Assembly: GCA_013399855.1 (NCBI GenBank)
Contig: VXAY01003762.1
Span: forward strand, 120,362-184,361
DNA from: Oxyruncus cristatus
Lineage: Eukaryota; Chordata; Aves; Passeriformes; Cotingidae
Direction of reading: 5' to 3'
Length of the DNA: 64,000 nucleotides
Shown here: positions 16,501 to 31,500 of the stretch, one piece after another
Layout of the letters: the number at the start of each line of letters is the position of its first letter
How positions within the stretch are numbered: position 1 is the stretch's first letter
Translations under genes and position numbers: made by a program
The notes under the pieces: generated by a model
What the model was told of the DNA's origin: nothing
Database searches by the model: none
The model's input: only the letters and a program-made list of their open reading frames with translations

Positions 16501-19500
16501 CAATAAGTTTCTTCATCTCTAAGCCTCTCACCCACTAATGTGGAGGGGGAGGGTGGGGAAGTGAGTGGTGCTTTCCCCTAAATTTAACTAGGTATTGTCT
16601 CAGCCACATTCAGTGTTTCTCCTGGCCTTTCTCTACAGCAAATTGAGAAAAAAATAATTTTCTTCTGTAGAAGACTGGCTCATGCTTGGCAAATTTCAAT
16701 TGATTCTCCAGGATCAAGTGGTCATGAATTTGCTCAGTCTACAGCAGAAGAATCACTTCTGCCAGCAAAATCCTACTTCAGAAGAAGCTATTGCTGCTGA
16801 CCAGCACAGCCCAATTTTTTTTTCCCGGTGAGAAGAACCATCAGCACCATCAGACACATTTCCTGAAGTGACAGCAAGGCATTCACTGCTTTGACAGGGA
16901 GTGGGAGACAGACATCAGTTCCAGGCTGGAATAGACCATGGTACCTGGTATTAGCTCCAAAGATGTGACTCCATTTTATGTCATCCTGTCCCTCACCATG
17001 ACACCAGAAAACTCCTGAAATGACTCATCTTGTTAATTAGACCACAGTTTCCTTCTGAGCCAGAGACAAAGGACAACCATACATTTAATGAAGATGTATT
17101 CACAACAGAAGTAGGCCCTGAAGTCCCAACTTCCTCCTTTCTATCAGATTTTCTTTCCAAGTAGATAACTCAATAAATTTACCTGGCATACTAACACCTC
17201 AACCGCCTTTTCTACCAGACCCACAAAAATGCTATTGTGCATGAAAAACTTTCTATCATATGAATTATTAGAAAACAAACAAACAAACAAAAAACACACA
17301 CACAAAAATCCAAAAGCCTTTGACTCAGACTAAATTTCATTTAGGTCAGCTCCTGTCTCCAGCAATTGAGCTAAATCAAAACCCCAACAACATAAAGATG
17401 CAGTGCAAAAGTATGCAATGCAGTGGATGACAGCACACCCCAAAACACTCAACCTAGCTAAAAATCCTTATTTTAATTAGTAAGGTGGAGAAAGCAATGT
17501 AGTAACCATGTGAGAGCTCCACAGCTCCTCATGGCTTTGGTGAGGATAACAAGTCAGTCAGTGTGCCACAGGGGCCTTTCTCATTTATGGGCACTATAAA
17601 CAAAATGTCAGCGCTGTGCTGAACTCCTGAGATATTTTGTTCACGATGCTGTGCAGCAGCAGAGCATCCTTAAGGGGTTGTGAATCTTGTTCATAAGTGT
17701 TAAACAGGACACTGAAATCTGGGTTAAATACATGGACCTTCTCATGTAGTCATAGTTGTTTTAGCTGTATAAGCTGCACATTTATTTGTGTGTTTGTATA
17801 TACCTAACAATAGCTGTTGGCTCAGGACACCCATCTTTAAAAGTTTTAGGAGGTAGATAAAAATTAGCATACGGTGACCTTCACAAATTTTGTAATAACA
17901 GAGGCAAGTTGCCTCCAGCACGATGAGAAATGTGCAGTATAAGCTTTCTGTATAAACACTTTTCCAAAGCTCCTGTTCTTTCTTGTCTATTCCACATCCA
18001 TCAGCAAACACCTTTACAAGCATGCAGCTCCCTAGAATGGTTTCTATTTTCATCGTCATCTAGACACTTTAACTGTCTAGTGTAGGGTAAACTTACTGGG
18101 TATGAAACAGGACACTGAGGCCCTTTCACAGAGTGGCAACACTAACACTGCATGAGATGCTCTGGGTTTTCTCATCAAAATGTTGCCACCAGTTTGAAGG
18201 AAAGGCTGGGATAATCCCATCTTCGGTGACACCTGCACCTCTCAAGATGTAGTTAAAATAAACCTGTCTTGTAACTTATTCCTCTGATAATAATGCTTCT
18301 CCAGAGCAAATCTGTCTCCTCTGACACAAACCAAACTGCATCAAATTGACTGGCATTTTCAAAACAGCTTAATGAGACAGGAAAAAAACACCTTGGAGCG
18401 TCTTTTAAGTCTTCACCCTTGCCTCTTTTTTTGCAACAGCAAAACAAATGCTACATATACTCACCTGCTTTCAGCTTCTGAACTCTGCCAATCTAGCAGA
18501 GGAAAATGACATGGATGTATCTTGCTGAAATAACAGCTGTATTTCTCTTTTTACTACGGACATTATACAAGAGTTTATAAAATTATCAATCAGAGTAGCT
18601 CATTTAATCACAGTGATACACATTGCAGAATACGATCAATTAATTATCTCCTGCTCTATATGTGTGAGCAGAAACACACACACATATGCACACAAAAGAA
18701 ATGGGAGCTGTTCCTTAAAAGTGAGAATTACCTCTGACAATGACATGGATTGATGTAAATATTCCAACTATTTCCATAGTACCTGCAGCTTGATAGTTGG
18801 GTTGAAGAGAGCTCTAAACAAACCTTTGTTTCACGTTCTAGTAGCAGTTTGTCCTAAAGAGTCCTGGAGGAGATTCAGAAGTTGATACAAATCTTATCAA
18901 CAATCTAAATATTCTAAGTGAATAGTCTACAAAGCAAACAATGCGGAACCTTTTACTGTATAATAATGACTTTATACAGGGTTTCAAGCAAAAAAAAAAT
19001 TGTCTCTTCTTCTTATCTAGACTATTTGACCTAAAACCTCTGCATTATAATGTCAGTGTAACAGCATGTATTCTAGCTGTTCAATAGCCATTTAGATTTT
19101 TAAAATATCAGATGAATCAAAGGAGAATTATCACAGCTCTACTGATAATAATGAGCTGTTCCAGCAGGTGGAGGCTTGGGATGGGGATTCCCAGCAGACC
19201 CAGTTTCTGCTCTCACTTCAGACTGATCTGACAGATGACCTCCACGGGTCAGAGAAATTGCAGAGCTCCTTCTAGAAATACCTATTTGTAAGTTAGACAC
19301 CTGCATCTCTTTAATCACCTGCATGACTTAAATCCTTAGATTTCCCTGAAAGATGAGAGCACTTTGCTTCAAGTCCTTTGGTGTTCTGGAATTGCTACCT
19401 CTGAACAGCTGTCTCAAAGTCAAGTTACCGCTTAAATCTACAAATACCTGTCTAACAAGGCAGTAAAGCCTACATACATCTTTTTGACAGGATGGCAGAG

Positions 19501-22500
19501 TTTTCCTGCGTATGCCAAGTACCTCAGGGAAGAAAGACTGGTCTCCTGTTACACTTTGGAACCTATTAAGACATAACAGTACATCTAAGAAACACACACA
19601 GCAATTCTGAAATCATGAATGTTTTAATGCATGGCTTCCTTCAGACTCACTGTAATTAGAGCTGAGCCTCTGCTATCCTTCGAGGAGTTCTGTTTCAACT
19701 CCCTTTGCCTGCTCCTTAAAATTCAAAGAAACAGAAAGAGGAAAAAAGGGAGGGGAAAGACAGTGAATCCTAATGTCCCCATAAAGACAACTGCAGTGCC
19801 CAGGTGTGCCATCCCCTATTTAAGATTACAGCTATATCTACTAAGACAGGCATGAGACCTGAGCTCTGAACCTAGAAGATGTGGAGCAACTGGCTGACTG
19901 ATGCACCCTACTTGGCAGAGAGTCTCCCTACGTGAGGTTTGTGACTCCCATGTACTTGGCAGCACATTTCTGGATGTCTCAAGAGAAGAATGGATAAATG
20001 GGATTCTTTCTACACCTGTTTGTGTCCTCATGTGTCCAATTTTAAGCTCCCTTTCTAAAAAACCCAACCAAACACTATGACTCTGCCTGCCTCTAACCTG
20101 CTGCAAAACAACCTTAGCCTGCAGCATCTTTCTGCATGTGTTCTCTCAACAAGAACACCATTCACACTCCTGTAAGTATGAAAATAAGTGAACTGGAGTA
20201 GATAAAATTTAGTCCATCCCTGTGGGATGATCTTTTTTTGTGGAGTTTTGTTGTTGTTATTGCAACTGTTATACAAAATGTTAATCCATCGTTGAATGGG
20301 ATGCTGTAGATTGTCCATATTTTGCTGCTGAGGGAAGAGAACAACATCCTTGCCTTACAGGAAGAACACCTGCCAAAGGGTACACCTGAAAATAAAGATG
20401 TGAATCTGTCTCTGGACCACACTACATAACATGGGCTTGTGAACGTATTGTACACTGCTGTCACACTCCTCCAGTATTTTAACTTCTCCAGCAGCTCCTG
20501 GATGGCTGACAGTCAGTATTGGATTGCTGAGAGCACTGCAAAGTTTGTGCAGTGCAATGTATTCAGTCAGCACAGAGGCTCATTTATTTTCCCTTAACAA
20601 GATAACTGGTTGATTAATATACTTTACCCTGGGGTGCACAGCAGATTTATTTCCTTCCCAGATACATGCTGAACACAGGAGTGAGGAGTAAACAAGTTTG
20701 TTTTCAGGTATTTGTTATTTACTGGAACTATTCCTGATCTTTTTACCCAAGCTTTATCCTAGCAAACTAATGTTGAAGCTAAGTGCAATTCTGACTATAT
20801 GAACTCCTCATTTCAGTATCTGAATGCTATTAATTTTTTTAATGTACACAGCCTGAAGTGTTGCTACCAGCCCGGGCAGTGATCCCCTTCTCATTCTACA
20901 AGAGTTTTGGACACAGAGAGTTGCTACATGAGTTGCCAAAGTTCACTAAAACTCCTTGAAGATACACAGAAATGACACTCAGTCCTCCAGGACCACCACA
21001 CTAAGCAATACACCTGCTCCTTACTTTGCAGAAACACCAGGGCTAGACTCCAGCAGCAGGTTAGAAGTGTGGGGGAAAACTCAACCATAAACCACAGTGT
21101 ACTTGAAGCCAACAATCTCCTCATACTTAACTTCATGGACTAGGATCACATATATTAGAATGCAGCAAACAAATCTATACTTGACATTCATCTATCAAAG
21201 AGAGTATTTGTGTAATTAAATCAATCTTGCATGACACGGAGGGATGGCATCTGATGACCCACCAGAGTTCTGTTTCAAGCTCATACTCAAGTAAATACAT
21301 CAATTCTCCTAAAAAACTTGTAAAACAGATTAAGCATTCCTGTACATTTGCCGCCTGTAAACCCTAAGGGATTTTTACTCGGCCTTCAAGTTCCTCATCT
21401 TTTAAAATGGTATCTGAATATTTCTGACTAAAATGTCATCAGAGGAGCTAAAAATGGTGCAGATCCCCAGAAGTTATTTTGATCTGTTTTCTTCCAATTT
21501 CTCAAATAAATTTGCACCTTGCTTCTGTCCAAAACCATTTATCATGGGAAATCTGTTTTGTTTATGAGGGCAGTGTAGTTCAGTACAGTTTCACAAAGAT
21601 TCAATAAAAATTAAACTCTTCTACTAAGAAAATTATTCACCAAAAATGTTTTGTTTGATCGCTAAGTAATCTGATTGCTTCCCATTTCTCAGTGTCAGAA
21701 ATATTTGCACTATTTTTATTGGAAAATTATTTTCTCCCTCTAAAGTGTAGCCAATTATCTTCACCTGGTGACGTTAATGTGGTCAGCATCTTTCCCACCT
21801 GGTTTTTAAAAACCCTGTTCAAACAAACATACCCAAAAAAGGAAAAAAAGTCTATTTTGCTTTGAAGACTTTATTCTCTTCCCTTTGAATTGCAACATAT
21901 GTGGGAGGAGGGAAAGAATCTAAATGTCAGCATGTTTTTAAGAGTAATTTATCATGCTGCAAGTTTCTATAGCGTAGAACATCTTCTAATTCTAGATGGA
22001 CTGAGATTAGAAGGGCTAAAATAAACTAATGCACCAAGAAGTGTATTCAAAATACACAGAAATAGAAATCAAATCCTTTCTGAGGAGAGACTGAGCAAGA
22101 ACAGAACATCTCTCAAATACCTTAAGAATAATTAAGGCTTACACAAAACTTTCAGGTAGATATGTCGGCCCTCAATAGACCTTCACACAGGTGACTCATA
22201 TCTTTCCTGTTTTTGAGATATGATAATATTTATTACATCATCACAGAATTGTATATGAATCCTGGTAAGTTGCACCAAAAATTAACACAATGAGCCCACA
22301 ACTGGCTCAATGTGAGTGGTTCTACCCTACTCACAGAACCCTACAGGCTACATAATCAGTTTTTTAAAAAATTAAATAATTATATTAATTGGAAAAAAAA
22401 ATTCAGTGTCAGAACAAAAGGCACTTGAGAAATTCTAATTGTATGGAAAAATCATCATGCCAGGCATAGAATCACTACAAGACATTAATCCTTCAACTTA

Positions 22501-25500
22501 AAACCAATATTAAAACAGAAAGCATTTCTACTTACAGTCAAAGCTAAATTCCCCAGTCAAAATCCTAGTTCAGCGTGAACCTTTCAAACACAACAAAAGA
22601 AAAATAAAAGAATGGCACAAGAAGGAAAGAATCTGAAAAGTAGTCCTGAAGGATGACTTGATGCAGTAGATACCCCCATATATCACTTTAAACTGCATTG
22701 AAGACTGTTCAAAGAAGTTCAAATAAGTTTTAAGATACTGGACTGAAACTAATTTGATGGCACTAACTCAGTAGACTGCTGTGCATCACAATATTGAGCT
22801 GATAGTAAGGTATTTTTCATTAATCACTGATTAGAACAGGGTTACAGCCAGAGTTCATGGGCATGCATATTTTCATTTGGAAAAAATAACAGAAATTGTC
22901 TTTGGAGTCTTAACTCTAAATCCAGGCAATTCTTACAGTGTGCCTTTGACACAGCAGTGCCTAGTCCTTCATGACACTGGGGAAGTAAACTTTTGCTTTA
23001 TGATTCATAGCCAGCTGAAAGCCAAAAAGCAAATGTTAGGCCTTACTCTATTTCTCATTTCTATATTTCAATACAAATCCCTTGAAATTCTTATTTTGAA
23101 TTTCTTGAAATCCAGCTCAGAACTAGAGTCATAAACTCAAAACCCACATTCCACCAGGTACTGCTTTCTCTCTCTCTCGCTTCCTTAAGGTACATAATAA
23201 TACTTAGTTTTTTTACAAGGGTAGGAAAGCATTTTTCTGTTGTTTTTTTTTTCATGTCAGGAACCATTTCATAAACGGTTAGAAGGTTTGGCAGGTTGGA
23301 AGTGAACCTCAAAGACCACATGGTTCAACCTTTCTTTCACTCTCATTTGCTTATATTGACACCAGTATACATCTATGAGAACAAACAGTAAATTAGTTGT
23401 CCCTTTAACGGGACCTCTCATGCAAGGGCTTTGGGATTAGATCTTCAATTGGCACCTTTTAAGCCTCTGAATCATTGAACACCAGGTTGCAAGGGGATTT
23501 CAAGGATCACCTGGTCCAGTCTTTCTCGGCGAAAGCACCATCTAGACAAGATGTCCCAGTACTCTGTCCAGATGGATCTTTAAAGTGTCCAGTATTGGGG
23601 AATCCACCACTTCCCTGAAGAGATTATTCCAGTGGCTTCCAATCATTCTCGTTGACAACAAATTTCCTTGTGTCCAACCAGAATCTCTCTAGGAATAACC
23701 TGTATACATTACCCCCATCTTTTCCATGTTACTCCTTGTAAAAGGAGAGTCTTCATCTTCTTTTTAGCCACCCTTTAAATACCGGAACACAGTCATAAGG
23801 TTTCCCCTAAGACATTTTCTTTTAAGGCCAAACAAATCCAGTTCTCTCAGTCTTTCCTCCTATGTCAAGATTCCCAGTCCTTTGATCATCTTTGTGGATC
23901 TTCTTTGGACCCCCTCCAGCCTGTTCACATCTTTTTTACATAAGAGGGACTAAAACTGAACACAGTATTCCACATGTGGCCAGAAATGTGCTGAGTAGAG
24001 CGGGATAAACTCTGCTGGTGATGGCTTTCTTTATGCAACCCAGCATCCTGCTGCCTTTCTTTGCTACAGCAGCAAACCGTTCACTCATATTGAGCTTGTT
24101 GGCTACCAGGACTCCCAAGTCCCTTTCCACAGAGCTGCTCCCCAGCTAGGGAGATCCCAGCTTGTGCTGCACTCCTGGATTATGTTTCCCAGCTGTAGGA
24201 CCTGACACTTGCCTTTGTTGAAGTTCACACCTTTTCAGGGTTGTTGTCGACACTTCTCCTGTCTAACAGTGGGGCAACATTTTCCTTCTGTTTCTGCCTG
24301 TTGTTTACATACCTGAAGAAATCTTTCTTGTGGTTTTTGACATCCCTGGCCAATTTCAATTCAGTTAGTGGTGCAATTTCTTTGTGCTGACATGGCTATG
24401 CCAGCTACTGGCTATGCAATTAGATTCAGTTTTACTAGTAAGAAAGTCTTCTCCCATTCAGGAGATGGTATAAGCTAAATCAGAAAAGAGACTTTTTTGC
24501 TAGTAGGAATGGTGCTTTTTTAGCACAGAAAAGGCCTAAAGCTCAATATACTCACCCCTTTAATTGAGGGCTGAGAGAACCACTAGCTTGAGCTGCAAGA
24601 TAGGGCACTAATCCAGTGCTTCCAGAGGAAGTCAAATCCTTTAGGAAATAGAGATAGAAAAAAGCCAAGTCCTAGTACAGTATAAAAAGCTAAAAAGAAA
24701 AATTCCCTTTTCATTTTTGGATGGAAAAATCCCTTCAAAAAGCTGACTTCATATATAAATGATAAAGGAGCAGTAAAGAAAGGATTGTATTTTGCAGTGG
24801 ATTTTGCAGTTCACCTGTAAGTTTCAGTGCATACAAAGCACTCTCCCAAACTACCTCTGCTGAAATTTCTCTAAAAGCAAGATGAGAGAGAAACAATAAT
24901 GAGCAGGTCAAAAGAGACTTTCAGGGATTCTACAGTCATTAGTTTCCTGAAGTGAATTGCAGTTATTTTTACAAAAATAGACAAAACTAAATTCTGAGAA
25001 AAAAACTCTCCAACTCAGACTATCTACCCTACATGTAACATGCAAGTAGGTTATACTCTCAAATCCTAGCAGAATCTACACTGGGCACCAAAAATTTGTA
25101 CATTTGAGAATTCGAGAGGGTAAAGTAAATCTCAGCCATGTTGAAGATGTTAAGGATAAAATCTAAGATAAAACTGATCCGGGCCTTAAGAATACCAAAA
25201 TAAAGGTAGGTGATAGGAGAGTACTCTCTTCTTTTTCCTAGCAGGCTGTCAGATGAGAAAATCTCTTACTCAGCATTTGAGCACACATTTCTGTATTATG
25301 TGCTGTATAATGGAAGCTACTCGAGCACTATGAGAGCAATGAAGAACCTAGCAGAAGAATGCCTCATGAAGCTCCCTAGGTAGGGAATTTCAGAAGCACT
25401 AGGCTCTCATAAATTGGGCTGAAAAAAATTGTACAAGATTGAAAAAAATTGTATTTTAGATAATAAGTGTGTGTGTGGGGGGGAACTGTATAACAAATAT

Positions 25501-28500
25501 AGGTAAGCAAATCTCAAAGTTCCTTCATTTCTTGGAAGAAAACTTTGATTTCAGTACCTGCCAGCCCACATAAACCACAGGGTAACACACTATTCTAAAG
25601 CAGATTTCTTTATGAAACTATAGTACCAGTTCTGAGAAATAAAAAAGGTTGTGTATATGTTCAGACACTATGGCAGCAAGCACCTCGAATTGCACAGAAT
25701 AGCTACTACCAAGCTAGCACAAACGAAATAAAACATCTGCCTATTTTGAGTGTTTAGGTACTGAATTGAGTCATGTACCTAATACATTCATTCACACACC
25801 ACTGTAAGAATGGAAATTATTTTATTCCCTTTTTACTTGATGCGAGGCATGCAAAAGCTAAGTAACCTGTCCAAGGTCACAGATAACCTCTTGCTCTCCC
25901 CTCCCTGAATCTCACAACACCCAAAATGGATCTCTGCTGGAGGCAGCAGCATCCCTTCTACTCCTCCTACTCTCTGACAGTGGGACAGTCAGTTCTCTGA
26001 GGGATTGAAACTTAGCTCAGAACTTGGCTCAATACAGGGACATGTGGGTGCTATCTGGCTGTAATCTCTGAGTCACATACATGAGCTAATCATGCCTTTT
26101 GCCCTGGCGCTTTTTGAAACTGTGAGCTCAAGACACTAACAGTCTGGAAGCACTGCATCTCAACTGCCCAGCCCTGGGCTTTGATTGCTGACAATTAAAT
26201 AATAGTAATTATAAATAAATATATACGGAAAAACAATGGTTTCACTATCACATGTAAGCATTAAATAAGACACATTTGCCTCTGCCTCCCAGCACAAATA
26301 ATCTAGGTTGTACTGCTTTTTTTACATTTCTGAACAATCTTCTGAGATAACTGACAAAAGAGGTAACTGACATGTAATGTCAGGGTTTTTTACGGTTAGC
26401 CATTCCGAGACACGCAGCTGAATAAAATTCTGCTCAGTCAGACATAAAATCAAATTAGAAGAGCTCACTCTGAAGAGAAAGAACTGAATTTGAAACAAAT
26501 AAAGCAGTGCATAATTCACTTTTAATGGGATAAGTTCCTAAAACCACACTAATCACAATCCTAACAAGGTAATGCATTCCATTGTGAGTTTACCACATCA
26601 CTGCTCAGTACACAGCAGAGGAGTAGAGCCTCAGTCATGTGAGGGATTTGCCCCACATGGAAAGTGAGCAACTGATTTTTTGCAGCCAGGACTTGTTCAG
26701 CAGAGCACTCCTGTTTATTAATAATTATACCTTATGACCTTACAATATGTGCTGATCATCCCACGTGTGTTCACGAAGACTTTCACCCGTCACTCAGATC
26801 CCTTGGTTAACACATATTTCTCCACAATGCCCTGCAATATTCCTCAACATTTTAGAAAAGAACCAAAAAATGCTCCATCTTAACTGCACAAATTCAGAAG
26901 GAAGGTAACGACTCGAACATGAGAGCTGGCTAATGCTGAAGTAATATTTCCTATGTCTTGCAAAAATGCCACTGGATTTTTATTGACCATAAGTATTCAA
27001 GATTTTGGGTTTGGATCTGGTTGTTAGGACGGCCTTTTTCACCAGCACACCAGTTTACAACTGGGAGAATGCCTGAGCTAAAGGAGAAAGCATGACCACC
27101 TGCTTTGCAGCTACTCTTCAAAGTAGCACCTCTGGATGTCCACACTTATTTGGTGTACGAGAGCGGATAGCTTATAACCAAAGATGCTGTACCTACAGGG
27201 CACTGATAAATCAAAACAAAGAAAAGAGTAATAATTTCTATGACGTAGGATACTTCTTTACACCTTTATTAGAGTGTTCAGCTATGAAAGTTGTTCTAGC
27301 AAAACCCACCATTCACCATGTTGCATATTCACTACCTCTCAGCATATGTCTGATCCAAAAAATGTGCTCTGATGACCAGTTACGAGATAGTTTTGTATGA
27401 GATTTTAGAATCAAGCTGGGTTTTTTCTGTACTGTCAGAAATCCAAATATTCTGACTGAAACATAGCGAATCATTCTTTTCATCACATAGCACAGACTGT
27501 AGCTTGCTTCTACAGCTTCCTAATCTTTAAACAACAAACAGGTGAGAAATAATGAAAAAGCTAATAAAAAGGATATGATTAAATATACATTAAGAGTATG
27601 AAAAGTAAGCAGATGTTTTTCTACCTGAATCTATATACTGTGAGACTTAGCAAAAATTTCCATTTACATATCCAGCTGAAACCTTGTTCCCTGCACAAAC
27701 CAGCTTGTATTTAAAAGACCATTTACCAAAAAAAAAAAAAGGTAACAGTCAGAAGACAGAACTATGGTACATACAATACAAATGGAATTATTTTTCCCTT
27801 ATACAAACATTATGGCTCTGCATGAGTATGCAGCAAGGTGAATACCCTACAAATCAAACTGCAGATTGCTGTCACTGGTTTCAACCTTTTACAGACATGG
27901 GTTATTTCTAACTCCAAAGATGTTTTTAATACACAATATTCAATCCACCAAGTTTTTTTGCACTCTATTTTATTGCTACCCTTTGATGTGAGGGAGTTTG
28001 TTATATAATATGCACACACAGACACTCAAAAGCTTCCCCTCAAACAGATACCCTATTTTCTAGCATGGTGGCCACACACATGTGAAAAAAGGTTGTGTAT
28101 GGCAAGTAAGAGATTAAGACAATTTTAAAGCAGATACACACAATGGCTATGCCTTGGTCACAGGGCAAGATGTGGATGGAGATAACTGGGAGTGAAGAGG
28201 TGTGACTTAGGCAAGCAAACACAACATGGGAAAAGCACTAGCTCTCTGAATTAAGCTTGTATCCTTCAGCTCCTGCAGTCTCTGACCCTGAATATGGGGT
28301 ATCTTACACCAACCAGGCACGGGACAAGTCACCAGCAATTCCCCCAGTCCTGCAAAGAAACAGCAACTGAACTGAACTGAGCTGACTTCCAGGAGAGACA
28401 CATAAAAAGAAGATGTTGAATGCCTTTAAGCATGAGGACACTAAACAGGATTTTTAAAAAGAAAGAACTCACAAAGCAAAACAAATTATACTGGGGGGGG

Positions 28501-31500
28501 GGAATAAAAATTCCAGAAATGAGAGTGAAATTGCTGCTGTTTCCCATAATTCTGAAGTTCAGTCAGCATCAAACCTTACACACTATCTTTTGAATGAGGA
28601 CACACTGCTCAGAAGAGGGTCTGGTGAAGCAACCCTTCTGGTGCACACAGCTCAACTCTCTCCAGAAAGTCGATGTCACTGCTCTGTTCATTGCCTTCTG
28701 CTGGAAATGTTCCTCAGGCTCACTCCTTCATCAGGAGTTTGGAACAAGATAGCATCAGTTTAACAACTATTAGGAAGGGGTTTGTTTTAGTGAGTAACAG
28801 GGTACCATTCTTAAAAACCAATATTATCCTCAAACCAGTCCACAAAACAACAAAATTACTTGTACAAGGTTATTCAGACACTTAGTAGAAACAGCTCAGC
28901 TAGTACATTTAACTTTTGAGCCCTACACCAGTGACCAAGCCAGTAGGATATACTAATCCAGCAGGGCTGTCCTCCTGGAAATGAGCTGGGGGTTTTCCTG
29001 CATCTCTGGTTACCTCTCATTATCCACACCCTGCTGGGAAAGAGTTCTGTATCAGTCATTGTGGAGAACTCAAAACACTGTGGAAAAACAGAAAAGAGCT
29101 CAGAAATGTGCATGGTAAATCCCTGAACACAATTTGGAGCATGGTATTTTTGGCCTTTACTGTTAGTCTCTCCAAGGGACAGCACTAATTTCAGCATTGT
29201 TGCACAGGAAATTGGTGTCTGAATTGAGGATGCAAAGGAACTCATTAACAATTCTAGCTATAATAATTCAATTTTATATAGCCAAACTCTGTCTCAAATC
29301 TAGGAAAATAATAATAAAAAAAACCACATAGAGTCACCAAAGAAGGACTGGGGTATAGACAGAAATATTGTATCAAAGGCTAATACAGCAATGTGGGCTC
29401 AAATACCTACTATTTTAAAGATTTTCTGGGGCAGGCAACTTAATACCTTTATATCTCAGTTCTTCAGCTGAAAATAAGGATAATAGCAAAATGGGAGCAT
29501 ACTAAGGATAAGGCAAGATACTCAATAGAGACTATGTAAAAATCCAACAGAATTGTTTTGTCCGTGGGTAAAGCACAGTAAATTTGCAGCTATTTTTGCT
29601 ACATTTTAAGATAACTATTTCAGTGACAGAGTTTCAGTGCTATGAAACAAAGATCACATTTTTCCAAGCAAAGGCATAATACACCATACATTACCTTCAA
29701 ATGAAATTGCTATTTTTTCCTATGAAACAAAAAATAGAGACAAACCCTGCCTTGATAACATCTGCTGAGCTTCTTCTCAAGACAGAGGGAGATTCAGGTT
29801 ACATTCTCTCTACACTGAGTGACACCCAACACAGGCATCAAGACTATTAGTGTATTTAAGACCAAGATTTTCAAATCATGCCTAGAGCTGGTAAATTGTA
29901 GCTATTCCTACAGTCACCAGAGAGAAGGAGACAGATTTCTCAGTTTTACACCCATGGTTAGAGCCAAAAGAGTCCTTTTTTGTTACATTTTATAGCAATG
30001 TTTGCTATACAGGAATACAGTCTCTCCTCCATTCTACAACACAAATCTTACTGGTATCACTGGGGTTAAGGGACATCTGATACAGTTAAAAAAGATAAGC
30101 TATCACAAAAATTATTTCTCGGCAAAGTTCAGCACAAAAACCTTGAAATCAAAAATGCCCAGACAGCAGCATATCTAAATCACACAAAGGCTGTAGGATT
30201 TCTTCTCCCAAAAGCCAAGCTAAGCACAAATTGTATCGAACAGGGACTTTCCTTCATGTTCTGGTCATAACAGTCTTGCTTAAGAGGATGAAAAAAAAGC
30301 CTTTCAAAAAGTCTAAGACTGACTTGAAGACAAATCTATGGCATGAATAAACAAAAGCCAACCTTTAATTGTATTTTCCAGAGTTGTGCAGGTATCAGTA
30401 ACCAGAATATAAAAATCAACTAATCAGATGCTGCTTGTTCTCTTTCAGTGAGTCAGTGCTGCCATCTAAAGCTGTCTAAAGGGCATGCAAAAGAAATTCA
30501 AAGTCATGCATCTAAATAACATTCAGAAAGCATGTCAGAAAACAGAGAATGCAGGGTAAGTCAAATACATTAATAAGATGCAACAAAATACTGGTGCTAC
30601 AGTACCTGAAGGAGAAATTCTTTCTCTATCACTTCACTTGTCTTGCTTATAAGCCTCTTCTGTAGTCTCTGTACTTTCTGAATCAGCTCATAGGTAGTGG
30701 GGTCACTGGCCTACAAAAAAGCAAAGAAGTCTCAAAAATTATATATGAGAACAAGTTAGTGTTTCTTGTTTGCAAATGAAAACTATAATATCCAGGGGTT
30801 CAAAAGTAATAGATGTAAAAGGGGAGGGGTGGCAGTGTTTGGTTTTGGTTTTTTAAACTGCATGCATACAAACAGTCCTGAAATTTAATATGTCAATTTT
30901 AGCAGCAACTGGAACTGCCCACTGACAAATGAAGAGCAGTGCAAGTACTTCCCACTGTTTAAGAAGCTCAACACTTGCTTTGAACAAAAGAAAGAGTAAC
31001 TGCAACATAGTCTTGAAACAGGTTGAGAAGTTAAGAGGAACAAATTTGTGGGGTACACTGATGAATTAAAAGGCTCTAAAGTGTCCATAAATGTGAAATC
31101 TCATTCTTCAATGGAACGAAGCGGGAAAAATGGTGACAGTGTATACACTATACTGCTGTCCTCTATCTACATAGCCCATAAAGACCTGGACCTAGTAGAT
31201 GTCTGTCTCTCTGTCCCTTCCCATTCTTTTGTCACAGATTGAATCTGGCGGCAAAGAAGTAATTTTACTCTAAGGAGCAAAGAAGTGAGGAGCAGCCAAC
31301 AAAGCATACTTTCCTACTACTTCATATCTTCTTGTCGGATCTTTCACTGAAGGGCAAACTCTGACTGAAGCTTTTACCCACTCAGGGATTCATAACACCT
31401 CTTCCCATCTGGTTTCTCTGCTCTCATGTGGTGTCTCATAAGGATTAAACTCACACTGCAGTAAAAGCTCTGATAAAGTCCTGCCCTCTATATATCTGCT

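Larger units (their letters stand above)
13525..30605 (-). other. CFAP58 intron 15 (17081 bp)
   Basis: Phase 0 GT-AG intron, over three times longer than any other here. It contains a rearranged CR1 (23466-24400) and a separate CR1 3' tip (23278-23332), two MIR-like fossils (25811-25890, 29426-29530), a CA repeat (14019-14034), a 22-bp palindrome (14564-14585), an AAAC-rich tract (17272-17308), a GT/G tract (25467-25483) and a 10-base G run (28493-28502). I see no gene or alternative exon in the rest. Confidence 0.88.

Noticed and set aside
23936..24130. 64-codon minus-strand frame with conserved look
   Set aside because: It is CR1 ORF2 sequence inside the element at 23466-24400.
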